A DNA stretch of 64,000 nucleotides from CAYQOX01 sp964419335 (GTDB lineage Bacteria; Hinthialibacterota; Hinthialibacteria; Hinthialibacterales; Hinthialibacteraceae), in assembly GCA_964419335.1 (NCBI GenBank), contig CAYQOX010000016.1:1-64000 (forward strand), given 5' to 3'. Numbering within the stretch: position 1 is the stretch's first letter; each line of letters begins with the position of its first letter. The position numbers were made by a program, and so were the translations under genes. Shown piece by piece: positions 9,324 through 18,376 of this stretch. The notes beneath the pieces were generated by a model. The model saw only the letters and a program-made list of their open reading frames with translations. It made no database searches and had not been told where the DNA came from.

Positions 9324-11107
9324 AAATATTGCAAGTGATTCATGATTTTCTTCCTATCCATCAAGCAGGATCAGAACTCTATTGTTATCACCTAAGCAAA
9401 GCCCTACAAAACCGAGGACATGACGTACGCTTGTTTTACAGTGAAATCGATCATCAACGCCCTTCCTATTCAACTCGCAGGGGTACGTACGACGAATTGC
9501 CTTTCCTCGAGATTGTCAACAATCATGCCTATACTTCTTTCGAACAAACGTATGAGAATCCTGAAGTAGAAAGAGTCTTCGCGCAATATTTGGATGAGGT
9601 TCAACCGGAGGTGGTTCATTTTCATCATCTATGGAATTTATCCTATGGTTTAGTTCGCCAAAGCAAAGAAAAAGGCTGTAAGGTGGTTTTTACGCTTCAT
9701 GATTATTGGCTCACCTGTCCCCGCGGTGGCGGCCAGCGATTTCGTGGAGAAGGATTGGTTTGTCATGATGTGGATACTCATTTATGCGCAGAGTGTATCA
9801 GCCGTTATTCCTTCCCCAGCGGCCGTATGCTTCGCTTTGTAAAAAAAGTATTGGCTCCCTTTGAGAAGGTGCACGACCCAACTTTGCTTTCAGCGATGGA
9901 AAAGGCCAAAATTGAGACTCCTGATCCAGCTTATGTATGGCGTGGGGTTCAGACAATTGAAGGCATCCAAAGAGAAGTGCTTTTCGCTCATCCTCCTTCT
10001 ACATTGACTTTTTCTACCACAATTCCATCCAAGGCGAAACTCTCTCTGGCGGTTGCTATGGATCCTAGTACTTATGATCAAAGTGGTGAAGGGGTTTTAT
10101 TCCGTGTTTTATGCGAAGGCCAAACCCTTGCAGAAAAATTTCTCCATGCCAAGGAACAGGAAGAAGACCGCGGCTGGCATACCTTAACGATCCCTCTCAA
10201 TGGGTATTCCGGAAAAAATAAAAGATTGGTTTTCGAAACGCAAACAAAGCCGGGATTAAGCAATGATTTTTGTACTGCTTGTTGGGCAGAACCGAAATTT
10301 ATTATCCAAGATCAAGTCTCTTATCAACCGAGTCTCACTCAGAATGTACAACACCTTGGCGAAACGGTTCTGACTTATCTTCGTCGCGGACAATTGAAGC
10401 GTTGGGTGGATCGACGTACACGGTTTACTAAAGATCTTTTTAACCAAGTTGATTTATTCATTGCTCCCTCGCCCTTTTTACGCGATAAATTCATCGAGTA
10501 TGGGTTACCTTCTTCCAAGATTGTTTACTCCGATTATGGTATTGTTTCCGACGCCTATGAGTTTTCCGCACGTGAAATTTTTCCTCCGATTCGCTTCACC
10601 TTTGTAGGGACTGTGGTGGAACACAAGGGGTTGCACGTTCTCATTGAAGCATTTAATCGCTTGCCCGAGGGCTCAGCCATCCTTGATGTATACGGGAGTC
10701 TGAATGAATTTGAAGGATATGTCAAATGTATTCAATCCATGATTAGCCATCCCGGCATTACCTTGCAAGGGCGCATTGAGAACCGTGATATCCCTGCCAT
10801 CCTTCATCAAACCGACGCTTTGGTGATTCCTTCTATTTGGTTTGAGAATTCTCCCATTACCATTCATGAAGCATTTCTCGCGGGGGTTCCGGTGATTACA
10901 TCGCGTTTTGGCGGGATGGCGAATCTGGTTCGTGATCAAGAGAACGGATTATTGTTCGAAGTAGGAAATGCAAATGAACTATATGAATGTTTAAAACGCT
11001 GTGTTAATAATCCCGCATTACTTTCCTCAATACGTCCCGACCCTAACGAAGTCAAAGGGATTGAAGAAAATGCGCGTTGGATGAGTGAAACGTATAATAA
11101 ACTATAG
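9320..11107 (+). CDS. GT4-family glycosyltransferase with embedded beta-sandwich domain
   Basis: 595 residues starting MKILQVIHDF, with the ATG overlapping the previous stop by 4 nt. The GT-B N-terminal half (GSELYCYHLSKAL, VVHFHHLWNLSYG, FTLHDYWLTCPRGG) ends near residue 195. Residues about 200-335 are an insertion of beta-strand character (PSTLTFSTTI, DRGWHTLTIPLNGYSGK). The GT4 C-terminal half resumes with FIAPSPFLRDKFIEYGLP, FTFVGTVVEHKGLHVLIEAF and the donor-binding PSIWFENSPITIHEAFLAG. It transfers a sugar to an envelope glycan; donor and acceptor are unknown. A close paralogue with the insertion at the same place lies at 58439-60286. Confidence 0.9.
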   Translation: MKILQVIHDFLPIHQAGSELYCYHLSKALQNRGHDVRLFYSEIDHQRPSYSTRRGTYDELPFLEIVNNHAYTSFEQTYENPEVERVFAQYLDEVQPEVVHFHHLWNLSYGLVRQSKEKGCKVVFTLHDYWLTCPRGGGQRFRGEGLVCHDVDTHLCAECISRYSFPSGRMLRFVKKVLAPFEKVHDPTLLSAMEKAKIETPDPAYVWRGVQTIEGIQREVLFAHPPSTLTFSTTIPSKAKLSLAVAMDPSTYDQSGEGVLFRVLCEGQTLAEKFLHAKEQEEDRGWHTLTIPLNGYSGKNKRLVFETQTKPGLSNDFCTACWAEPKFIIQDQVSYQPSLTQNVQHLGETVLTYLRRGQLKRWVDRRTRFTKDLFNQVDLFIAPSPFLRDKFIEYGLPSSKIVYSDYGIVSDAYEFSAREIFPPIRFTFVGTVVEHKGLHVLIEAFNRLPEGSAILDVYGSLNEFEGYVKCIQSMISHPGITLQGRIENRDIPAILHQTDALVIPSIWFENSPITIHEAFLAGVPVITSRFGGMANLVRDQENGLLFEVGNANELYECLKRCVNNPALLSSIRPDPNEVKGIEENARWMSETYNKL

Positions 11108-11141
11108 GAAAAAATATTCAAAAAAAATAGAGAAGAAAATT

Positions 11142-11441
11142 ATGTGGCGACCACCAAAAGAAGATTGCGTGATTATTCCAGGGCGCTTACCCTCTAAAGA
11201 AATCTGCTTTATCAATTCACTGCTGGACGACCATGAAGGCATGGTCGTTGTAAGGACAGAATCGGCCGAAGAAGGTCGAATGGAATATTGGATATCGCCC
11301 TATATGGTGGATCAATTTAAGCGTTTTGTTGAGTGTGTCAATAATGAATTGGGCATTCCCATGGAAATAAGCGATCCCATCCCTCAATCCACAGAAATTA
11401 GCGATTTATATCCAACAACAAACGAAGATGCTTTCGATTAA
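11142..11441 (+). CDS. DUF4911 family protein
   Basis: About 99 residues starting MWRPPKEDC. The segment SKEICFINSLLDDHEGMVVVRT with a following short strand and helix (EYWISPYMVDQFKRFVECV) matches my recollection of the DUF4911 pattern (residue-conserved EGxxVVRT). The function is unknown. The tail (DPIPQSTEISDLYPTTNEDAFD) is acidic and likely disordered. An upstream in-frame GTG at 11085 would overlap the GT4 gene and add a Lys-rich N-terminus with no clear ribosome site, so ATG 11142 is preferred. It is the last gene of the polysaccharide run. Confidence 0.65.
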   Translation: MWRPPKEDCVIIPGRLPSKEICFINSLLDDHEGMVVVRTESAEEGRMEYWISPYMVDQFKRFVECVNNELGIPMEISDPIPQSTEISDLYPTTNEDAFD

Positions 11442-11604
11442 TTTAAGTTTCTAAAAAATCAATACTTAAATACTTTTCTTCCATCCGCCCCTCTAGATTA
11501 TACAAAGAAAATACTTTTTATACTTGACTAATATGGGTAGATTTATAAAATATATTTAATATGATTTATTGAATAAACAAAATCAAGTAAAAGGAGAGTA
11601 ACCC

Positions 11605-12135
11605 ATGGCAGTACAAATCGGACAACAGGCGCCAGATTTTAAGGTCGAAGCCCTGGTAGGTAAGGAATTTAAAGAAATTTCTTTGGATGAATACAAAGGA
11701 AAGTGGTTGTGTCTCTTTTTCTACCCACTGGATTTTACTTTTGTTTGCCCCACAGAAATTGTTGAATTCAGCAATCGGGCTAGTGAGTTTGAAGAAAGGA
11801 ATTGCAGCGTAGTTGGTGGGAGTACGGACAGCAAGTTTTCCCACCTAGGATGGGCGAATTCACATCCCGAGCTCTCAAATTTGACAATTCCCCTTTTGGC
11901 GGATTACAAAAAAGAAATCGCTACCGGTTATGGCATTCTTAACGAGGAAATTGGTGCCGCTTTTCGGGGGACCTTCTTGATCGATCCCGAAGGAAAGATA
12001 CGCTTCATTTACATTAACGACCTCAATGTGGGACGAAATGTCGATGAAGTGTTGCGCGTATTGGATGCATTGCAGACGGGTGAGTTGACCCCTTGTCAAT
12101 GGCGCAAAGGACAAGAAACCTTACAACCTGCGTAA
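11605..12135 (+). CDS. Typical 2-Cys peroxiredoxin (AhpC/TSA family)
   Basis: 176 residues. The peroxidatic Cys48 sits in DFTFVCPTE, and a candidate resolving Cys164 in TPCQW near the C-terminus. FRGTFLIDPEGKIRF and VGRNVDEVLRVLDALQ are standard for the family. It reduces hydrogen peroxide and alkyl hydroperoxides in the cytoplasm. The reductase partner (AhpF, thioredoxin) is not adjacent. AAAGGAG lies 10-13 nt before the ATG. It stands alone behind about 160 AT-rich bases and converges on the ThuA-isochorismatase gene. Confidence 0.95.
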   Translation: MAVQIGQQAPDFKVEALVGKEFKEISLDEYKGKWLCLFFYPLDFTFVCPTEIVEFSNRASEFEERNCSVVGGSTDSKFSHLGWANSHPELSNLTIPLLADYKKEIATGYGILNEEIGAAFRGTFLIDPEGKIRFIYINDLNVGRNVDEVLRVLDALQTGELTPCQWRKGQETLQPA

Positions 12136-12163
12136 GTCAACAAACGTCTTTCTCATGAATCAG

Positions 12164-12190
12164 GGGGCGTGGGAGAGACTCCCGCGCCCC
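12164..12190. terminator. Terminator-like hairpin between convergent genes
   Basis: GGGGCGTGGGAG (12164-12175) pairs with CTCCCGCGCCCC (12179-12190), 12 pairs with one G-T wobble and a 3-nt loop. No T-run follows on either strand, so termination is inferred from position and stem strength only. Confidence 0.6.
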
Positions 12191-12213
12191 AGGATATATT
12201 ATTCTACGCATGA

Positions 12214-13719
12214 TTATTTCGGTAGGCTATTAACAAATTCTTCGCTGGTGATGGTAGGGCACCAGTATTTTTCAATATGCTCGATTACCAGTTCAGTGCC
12301 TCGCTCGTGACGAACGTATGGGGAAGCATCAGGATTATACATGGCATCGGTCAAGTCCCGTACTAATATATAATTCATCCCCAGACGCGTCATCGGACGA
12401 ATCGCAAAAGAGCGATTTAATATACACATATTCGTATGGACTCCCATTATGAAGACGGTATCGATGCCTTCTTGTTGGAGGAAATTAAACACCTCATCTC
12501 CTTGATCGGTAATTCCGTCATATTTTCCGATATCAATATGTTTACTTTGGCGTGTCCAGGCACGATACCAGGGTTCCTGATCTGTGTCGCATCCACCATC
12601 AGAATCATCGATCGGTAATGAACGTTCAGGAATCGATAAAGGTTCTGGTTTTTCTGCTTTCTTCGCTTTTTGCATACGTAATCGTTGCGGTCGATCACGA
12701 TAAAAAGCCATGGTTCCCGAAGGACAGTGGAGAATGCGAATCCCATTTTCACGTGCTCTGTGCAAAACGGGATTCATTTTCTTGGCAATTTCTTCGCAGC
12801 GTTGTGAGGCGCCTTCGCACCAATGTTTGTCCCACATATCACAAATCAAAATGGCCGTCTTCGCCACTGGGATTTCACGCTGCAAATAGACCGGTTTCCA
12901 CTGATCCTGTGACTTGAACATCTGAACCCGTGTACGCAGTTTTAAATGAAGTTTCCCCTCAGTTTTTTCGGGCAGGGGAGAGACCTCTGGATTTTTTTTA
13001 ACCGCTTCCCGTTCTGCACTCCAGAAGAGCGCATTGGCAATCAAGCGTTTAAATGTATCATTCTCAAAATCTTCAACGCCCCCAAGGGAAGTATAGAAAA
13101 CTCGTTGACCGTCATTAATTCGCGTCCATACCGCCGGTTCAGGGTCCTCACCTGGAATATGCGATTCCATTAGCAAGGTGCAATCTTCGGCCAGCGGGGA
13201 GGTTTGATACAAACTATAACGGGAGCGAATTTGAGTAATCCCATCCAGAACCGGATGATCTTTGTTCTCTTCTACAATATCGGCAATCTGCGTCGGTCCG
13301 TTGCCATAATGTCCGTGGTAGTTTCCCCCCAAGATTTCTTTATCGAATTCAAGATAATTTTGAAATCCATGGCTTGCCGTACGTACCGCGACAACGGGTT
13401 TTCCCGAGCGGCAGTAATCAATCACATGTTGCAGCGGTTCCCCTTCAATGCGTCGTCGTCGCGTGAAGAACAGAGCCGTATCGCAGTCTTCTAATTTTTC
13501 TGTGCCGGGAAGTTTTTCAAATCCTTGCGCCTGAATAATCTCGCAATCAGCATTGTAATATTTTTCTAAGTAATCTTCAAATTTCGGCATGGATACCTGG
13601 GATTCGTACTCATCCGATCCCGAAACAATCAAGATTTTTAGAGGCGCTTCATCTGCACTCCAAGTAGAGGGGGTGATGAACAATAGGATGAAAATAAGTG
13701 GTAGAAAAAAATGTTTCAT
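12214..13719 (-). CDS. Secreted ThuA-like / isochorismatase-like fusion protein
   Basis: 501 residues with a Sec signal peptide (MKHFFLPLIFILLFITPSTWSA). Residues about 27-255 are a ThuA-type glutamine-amidotransferase-like fold (ILIVSGSDEYES, GKPVVAVRTASHGF, GGNYHGHYGNG, VFYTSLGGVEDFEND). Residues about 285-490 are an isochorismatase-like cysteine hydrolase (AILICDMWDKHWC with Asp near 292, FIMGVHTNMCI with Cys near 431). ThuA domains are linked to sugar metabolism in polysaccharide degraders; isochorismatase-fold enzymes hydrolyse amides or ethers. The fusion suggests sequential action on one secreted substrate, which is inference. It lies 14 nt downstream of the Tat isomerase gene, so the two are probably co-transcribed. 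Confidence 0.85.
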   Translation of the reverse strand: MKHFFLPLIFILLFITPSTWSADEAPLKILIVSGSDEYESQVSMPKFEDYLEKYYNADCEIIQAQGFEKLPGTEKLEDCDTALFFTRRRRIEGEPLQHVIDYCRSGKPVVAVRTASHGFQNYLEFDKEILGGNYHGHYGNGPTQIADIVEENKDHPVLDGITQIRSRYSLYQTSPLAEDCTLLMESHIPGEDPEPAVWTRINDGQRVFYTSLGGVEDFENDTFKRLIANALFWSAEREAVKKNPEVSPLPEKTEGKLHLKLRTRVQMFKSQDQWKPVYLQREIPVAKTAILICDMWDKHWCEGASQRCEEIAKKMNPVLHRARENGIRILHCPSGTMAFYRDRPQRLRMQKAKKAEKPEPLSIPERSLPIDDSDGGCDTDQEPWYRAWTRQSKHIDIGKYDGITDQGDEVFNFLQQEGIDTVFIMGVHTNMCILNRSFAIRPMTRLGMNYILVRDLTDAMYNPDASPYVRHERGTELVIEHIEKYWCPTITSEEFVNSLPK

Positions 13720-13733
13720 GTTTCAATCTCCTT

Positions 13734-14660
13734 TCATGCACCAAAAGTTTCACGAAATAGACTCAGGCTTTTAGGTACGCCTTCATCAGCAGGGGCTTTG
13801 CCTTCAAATTCAAGAGAAACATATCCTTGGAAATCCACCTTGTGCAATATCTTCGCGATGCGCTGATAATCAAGATCGAGTGTATACCATTCACCCCCGC
13901 CGTAATACGTCTTGGCCTGGACCATAACCGCTTTTGATGCGAGTTGCTCTAATTTATCATAAGGCTCTTCTAAAAAGTTTCCCGTATCCATAAGCACGCC
14001 CATAAAAGGCGAGTCGATGGCGTTGGCAATACGCAATACGCCTTCTGGTTCTCGGGTAAGTCCCCAATGATTTTCAATCCCGAGGATCACCCCACATTCC
14101 TCAGCCTTTGGCATGCACTGTTCGATACAGTCGATGCACCAACGAAAAGCATCCTCTTCGTCGTAGCCATCTATGGGGGGTTCCAAGCCCCGGCGTTCCA
14201 TGAGCTCATCAAAAGAGCGTATGGTTCCCCATCTTCCAGAGTTAAGGCGAATTAGTGGAATCCCCATCGCATAAGCGAGTTCAATGCAATGGATAGTATG
14301 CTCGATGTTCTTTTGTCGAGTCTCTTTGTCGGGGGAAACAAAATCTTGGTGGATGGAAAGGCAGATGAGGTCGATGCCGTTGATAAAAGCGTGGCGTTTC
14401 AGTTTTTGTAAGTAGGGGTTCTCTTCGCTTTCCATTTGACGATGAAGAATATCGACTCCTTCCACTCCATACATGGCTGCTTGATCAATCACTTTTTCAA
14501 TTGGATATTTTTCTTTCGTGAAGTGCCAATAAGAATAAGTAGAAATCCCAAGTTTGATACGCGGTTTTAAACGGGTCTCTGCAGCATGAGAGGCGGCCCC
14601 CATGGCGGCCACTCCACCCAAGAGTGCGGTCTTGTGAAACATCCTGCGGGAAAGGTTCAT
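13734..14660 (-). CDS. Tat-exported sugar phosphate isomerase/epimerase
   Basis: 308 residues. The start MNLSRRMFHKTALLGG with SHAAE at about residue 25 is a twin-arginine signal. The TIM barrel shows LGISTYSYWHF, GVEGVDILHRQME, ICLSIHQDF, LGIENHWGLT, GVLMDTGNF and YVSLEFEGKAP, matching the xylose-isomerase-like (AP_endonuc_2) fold with His, Glu and Asp at expected metal positions. The substrate is unknown. It is first in a two-gene minus-strand unit with the ThuA-isochorismatase fusion and is divergent from the glycosidase at 14780, so the 119-base gap probably holds both promoters. Confidence 0.87.
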   Translation of the reverse strand: MNLSRRMFHKTALLGGVAAMGAASHAAETRLKPRIKLGISTYSYWHFTKEKYPIEKVIDQAAMYGVEGVDILHRQMESEENPYLQKLKRHAFINGIDLICLSIHQDFVSPDKETRQKNIEHTIHCIELAYAMGIPLIRLNSGRWGTIRSFDELMERRGLEPPIDGYDEEDAFRWCIDCIEQCMPKAEECGVILGIENHWGLTREPEGVLRIANAIDSPFMGVLMDTGNFLEEPYDKLEQLASKAVMVQAKTYYGGGEWYTLDLDYQRIAKILHKVDFQGYVSLEFEGKAPADEGVPKSLSLFRETFGA

Positions 14661-14779
14661 TTCATTTGTCCTTTCTTCTTGAGGGGTAAAATTTATCTCT
14701 ATTATTCAATAGAATAGGCATAAGAAAAAGTGCGAGTGGTTGGCTTGCCAAAAAAATAATTACATAGAGGTTAAAATCC

Positions 14780-16789
14780 ATGAAAAGTCATTTTTTAACT
14801 TTCGCAATCATCGTAATGCTTGGTAGTTTATGTCTCTCCATCCATGCAGAGATTCCAATACCACCAATTGAAAGATCAATACCGACCAGTGGCAATAATC
14901 CTGGGAACGTTTTTCTTGAAGGTGAAGAAGTCACTGTTTCTATCTCCCAAGAGGTCATTCAAGCATCAACTTCATGGCGCATGTTAAATGACTATTATGA
15001 AAAGGTTGCCGAAGGTTCCCTTACAAATGAACAAAATACGTTAGACTTAGGTGAATTAGGCATCGGATGGTATCGAGTTGAATTATTGAATGAAGAAAAT
15101 GAACTCGTAGAATGGACAACTTGCGCTGTATTGGCCAAACTTAAAGAACCGATCCCCATGGATTCTCCTATCTGTGTGGATGGTGCGTTGTCTTGGTTTT
15201 CTGGTGAAGATATCAAGAAACAAAAAGATTTTGCCCGATTGGCTTCCCTCGCAGGGGTCAATTGGATCCGCGATCGCCTGCGTTGGCGGGATATTCAACC
15301 GGCGAGCGATACGATCGAAGCGGTGACTGTCTATAACGAAGCGGCTCGTATTCAAAACCAAGCGGGGTTGAAAGTGCTGCAGGTTTTCCATGATACCCCC
15401 CGATGGGCGGTGGAAGAGGAATCCGATCAAGGCCGTTTCGTCGATGACTTACGTGTAGTCTATCAATTTGGTGAACAAATGGCCCAACACTTCGAAGGCA
15501 CGGTCCAAGCTTGGGAACCATGGAACGAAGCCAATGCTTCTGATTTTGGCGGACACACGGCGGATGAAATGTGTACTTACCAAAAAGCCGCTTACCTCGG
15601 TTTTAAAGCAGGCAATCCCGAGGTGATTGTCGGAATGAATGCTTATGCAGGAACCCCGACTAATTTGCATACCCGCAACGTGATAAAAAACGAGACTTGG
15701 CCTTATTTTGATACCTACAATATTCACAGTTATGATTGGCCGGAATCTTATGATCAACTATGGCAACCGGTGCATGAAGCCTCTTGTGGTAAACCCATAT
15801 GGTTGACAGAAAGTGATCGAGGCATGGAATATGTGACTGAGGAACCATGGTTCGAACATAACAGAGAAGATCTTATTCGCAAAGCCCAATTTATGGCCCA
15901 ATCCTACGCCAGCAGTTTGTTCGCTGGATGTAAACGTCATTTTCATTTCATCTTGGGGCATTACTATGAGAGCCGACATCAAGTACAGTTCGGTTTATTA
16001 CGGCGTGATTTGACTCCACGTCCCGCTTATGTGGCTCTTGCCGCACTAGGAAGGATGTTGGCAGGGGCTAAAAGCCTGGGACGTTGGATGCCAGAAGATG
16101 AACCTCTAGCCCATATTTATGCTTTCCGCTCCTATCCAGATGGAGAAGAGCAGGACGTATTGGTGGTCTGGGCCGAAGAGGAGACCGAATGGAGTGGACG
16201 CGGTGCTACTGTATGTGATAATCCATTACCAAGCAATTTGAAACTGAACCGTATCGTGGATTATCTTGGACGTGAACGCGAAGCGGATATGCCAGAACAA
16301 TTGACCTCAGAGCCTCTTTTTTTGTGTATGCCTCCAGACACGGCACGATCTCTACCATTAGAAAAAAAGGAAGAAAGATCGTTACGTGAAGGAGAGGTCT
16401 CTCCCATTGTATTGCAACTTTCCTTATCACCAGATCTGACGAAGCCCGTCCAGGTTACACCATGGTCGATTGAACATGAGCATTTTGTCTCGATGGGACA
16501 AAAAACTCGCCTCCCATTATCGGTTTATAATTTCTCAGAGCAGTCAGTCCAAGGAGAAATCGTCGTCGAACATCTTCCTGAAGGTTGGGAAATGTCTCAA
16601 ACCTCGTGGGAAGTAGAACTCGATCCTATGGAACGCCACCAATGGCAAGCTGATGTGCTTGTTCCTCAACATGAAGTCACCGAGGAAACGGATACTTGGA
16701 TATTACTACGCGGAGAATTCGGCAATCAAGGAAGACCTGTTCTTGCGTTTCGTTTAATCACACAAGAGGGCGAGGGATACAAACGTTAA
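14780..16789 (+). CDS. Secreted clan GH-A glycoside hydrolase (GH39-like)
   Basis: 669 residues with a Sec signal peptide ending near IHAE. A short N-terminal beta domain precedes a TIM barrel at about 120-440. The putative acid/base is Glu250 in EPWNEAN, and the nucleophile Glu344 in WLTESDRG. This spacing and the DTYNIHSYDWP strand fit clan GH-A enzymes such as GH39 xylosidases or iduronidases. The C-terminal 130 residues look like a beta-sandwich (VQGEIVVEHLPEGWEMS). It probably cleaves glycosidic bonds outside the cytoplasm; the linkage is not readable. The neighbouring Tat oxidoreductase and isomerases suggest a shared sugar pathway. Confidence 0.8.
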   Translation: MKSHFLTFAIIVMLGSLCLSIHAEIPIPPIERSIPTSGNNPGNVFLEGEEVTVSISQEVIQASTSWRMLNDYYEKVAEGSLTNEQNTLDLGELGIGWYRVELLNEENELVEWTTCAVLAKLKEPIPMDSPICVDGALSWFSGEDIKKQKDFARLASLAGVNWIRDRLRWRDIQPASDTIEAVTVYNEAARIQNQAGLKVLQVFHDTPRWAVEEESDQGRFVDDLRVVYQFGEQMAQHFEGTVQAWEPWNEANASDFGGHTADEMCTYQKAAYLGFKAGNPEVIVGMNAYAGTPTNLHTRNVIKNETWPYFDTYNIHSYDWPESYDQLWQPVHEASCGKPIWLTESDRGMEYVTEEPWFEHNREDLIRKAQFMAQSYASSLFAGCKRHFHFILGHYYESRHQVQFGLLRRDLTPRPAYVALAALGRMLAGAKSLGRWMPEDEPLAHIYAFRSYPDGEEQDVLVVWAEEETEWSGRGATVCDNPLPSNLKLNRIVDYLGREREADMPEQLTSEPLFLCMPPDTARSLPLEKKEERSLREGEVSPIVLQLSLSPDLTKPVQVTPWSIEHEHFVSMGQKTRLPLSVYNFSEQSVQGEIVVEHLPEGWEMSQTSWEVELDPMERHQWQADVLVPQHEVTEETDTWILLRGEFGNQGRPVLAFRLITQEGEGYKR

Positions 16790-16915
16790 TTTACAAACAT
16801 TCATCTTTAAATGAGGCTAGGTAACTTTCATTCTCGTTATCGTTGTATAAAAATAATGAGAGAAATAAGTTGGCTTGAAAGGCAAATCCAATAGAAAAAA
16901 TGGGTGGAAGTCATT

Positions 16916-18262
16916 ATGAAAAAGAATCAAGTGAGTCGAAGAAACTTCTTGCAAACGACCGGCAGTGGTGCCTTAACGTTAGGCGCGATGGTCGTGAACT
17001 CAAACGTTGTTCGTTCTCAACCTGGACCCAATGACACCATTGGTGTCGGCCATATTGGGCTTGGTGTACGCGGTGGAACTTTATTGACTCAGGTTGCGGG
17101 ACGTCAAATGGGCGGCGGTATTCCGGGGACAAAAGTGGTTGCGGTGTGTGATGTATACGAACCCCATCGCGAGAAAGGCATCCAGCGCAGCATGAACGAA
17201 GAGGTTAAGGCTTATGAGGATTACCGGGAACTTCTGGCGGATCCCAACGTCGATGCGGTTGTGATTGCTACCCCGGATCATTGGCATGCAAAAATGCTTA
17301 AGGATGCCGCCAAAGCAAAGAAAGACATTTACATCGAAAAAGGCTGGACCCGTTCCATGGACGAAGCTAAGGCTATGCGCAAGGCGATCAAGGATAATGA
17401 TGTTGTTATGCAGCTTGGCCACCAAAGCCGGGCACGTACCGCTGGGGTTCAAGCGGCGGATTTAATTCGCGACGGTTTCATCGGAGATGTGACCATGGTG
17501 CGTACCGGGCGTTTTGAAAACAATCCTTTGGGACAAAATATCTGGCGCTGGTACGGATGGTATAACCGTTTTGAGCGCCCCGATCCTGAGTTTGTTGTTG
17601 AGAATTTGAACTGGGATCAATGGCTGAGCGATCAATACGAGGGGCGCCCCTTTAGCATGGAACACTTTTGGCATTGGCGTTGTTATTGGGATTATGGCAC
17701 CGGTATTGCCGGCGATCTCTTGTCTCATGAAATTGACTTTGTGCATTCGGTTCTGCGCTTAGGGATCCCTGACACCTGTTCCAGTACCGGCCATAATAAT
17801 TTGCTGGATGATGGACGTGAAGTGCCCGACACATGGATTTCTATCTTTAATTACAAAAAGAAAAATTGTACTGTGACCTTTGATTGCAGTATGAATTCCT
17901 GCGCTTTGATTCAACCTCCAGAGTTTCGCGGCAAAGAAGCATTGCTGAAGTTTGATTCGATCGCACAATCGGTCAGTACTTTTGATGTATATGCCGAACC
18001 TCGTTCTAAAAAATACGAAGAAGAGATCAATGAGGGTGAGATTCAACCGGGCGAGCCTTTTATGTCCTACGATTCCTCGAAAACTCCCGAGCAACCCAGC
18101 CATATGGAAGATTTCATCAATTGTGTACGTGGCCGAGGAAAAACGAAATGTAACGAGGACGAGGCCTTTATTGAGGCCGCAACCTTGGTCATGGCGGTAA
18201 AATCTTTCCAAACCAAACAAGAAGCCCGCTGGGATGCCGAAAACGAAGAGGTTGTTGTCTAA
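16916..18262 (+). CDS. Tat-exported Gfo/Idh/MocA-family oxidoreductase
   Basis: About 448 residues. The N-terminus VSRRNFLQTTGSGALTLGA is a twin-arginine signal. The Rossmann start IGVGHIGLGVRGG, DAVVIATPDHWHAKM and DIYIEKGWTRSM (the catalytic Lys region, EKP in most relatives) identify an NAD(P)-binding sugar dehydrogenase. GDLLSHEIDFVHSVL carries the usual His-x3-Asp. Tat export together with its cofactor fits periplasmic members such as glucose-fructose oxidoreductase. A GTG at 16904 is in frame, but ATG 16916 with GGTGGAAG upstream looks better. It ends at a strong terminator. Confidence 0.9.
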   Translation: MKKNQVSRRNFLQTTGSGALTLGAMVVNSNVVRSQPGPNDTIGVGHIGLGVRGGTLLTQVAGRQMGGGIPGTKVVAVCDVYEPHREKGIQRSMNEEVKAYEDYRELLADPNVDAVVIATPDHWHAKMLKDAAKAKKDIYIEKGWTRSMDEAKAMRKAIKDNDVVMQLGHQSRARTAGVQAADLIRDGFIGDVTMVRTGRFENNPLGQNIWRWYGWYNRFERPDPEFVVENLNWDQWLSDQYEGRPFSMEHFWHWRCYWDYGTGIAGDLLSHEIDFVHSVLRLGIPDTCSSTGHNNLLDDGREVPDTWISIFNYKKKNCTVTFDCSMNSCALIQPPEFRGKEALLKFDSIAQSVSTFDVYAEPRSKKYEEEINEGEIQPGEPFMSYDSSKTPEQPSHMEDFINCVRGRGKTKCNEDEAFIEAATLVMAVKSFQTKQEARWDAENEEVVV

Positions 18263-18304
18263 GGACAAGGATAAAATCTAAATTTAATCAAAATCAATTA
18301 GAAA

Positions 18305-18335
18305 AAAAAGCGGAGGAGCAACCCCTCCGCTTTTT
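18305..18335. terminator. Bidirectional Rho-independent terminator
   Basis: AAAAAGCGGAGG (18305-18316) pairs perfectly with CCTCCGCTTTTT (18324-18335). The A and T runs at the ends can serve both the plus-strand oxidoreductase and the convergent minus-strand DUF2304 gene. Confidence 0.85.
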
Positions 18336-18376
18336 ACATGCGTATCCATCGATGCATTCTCAGGCATAAAAGTAGT

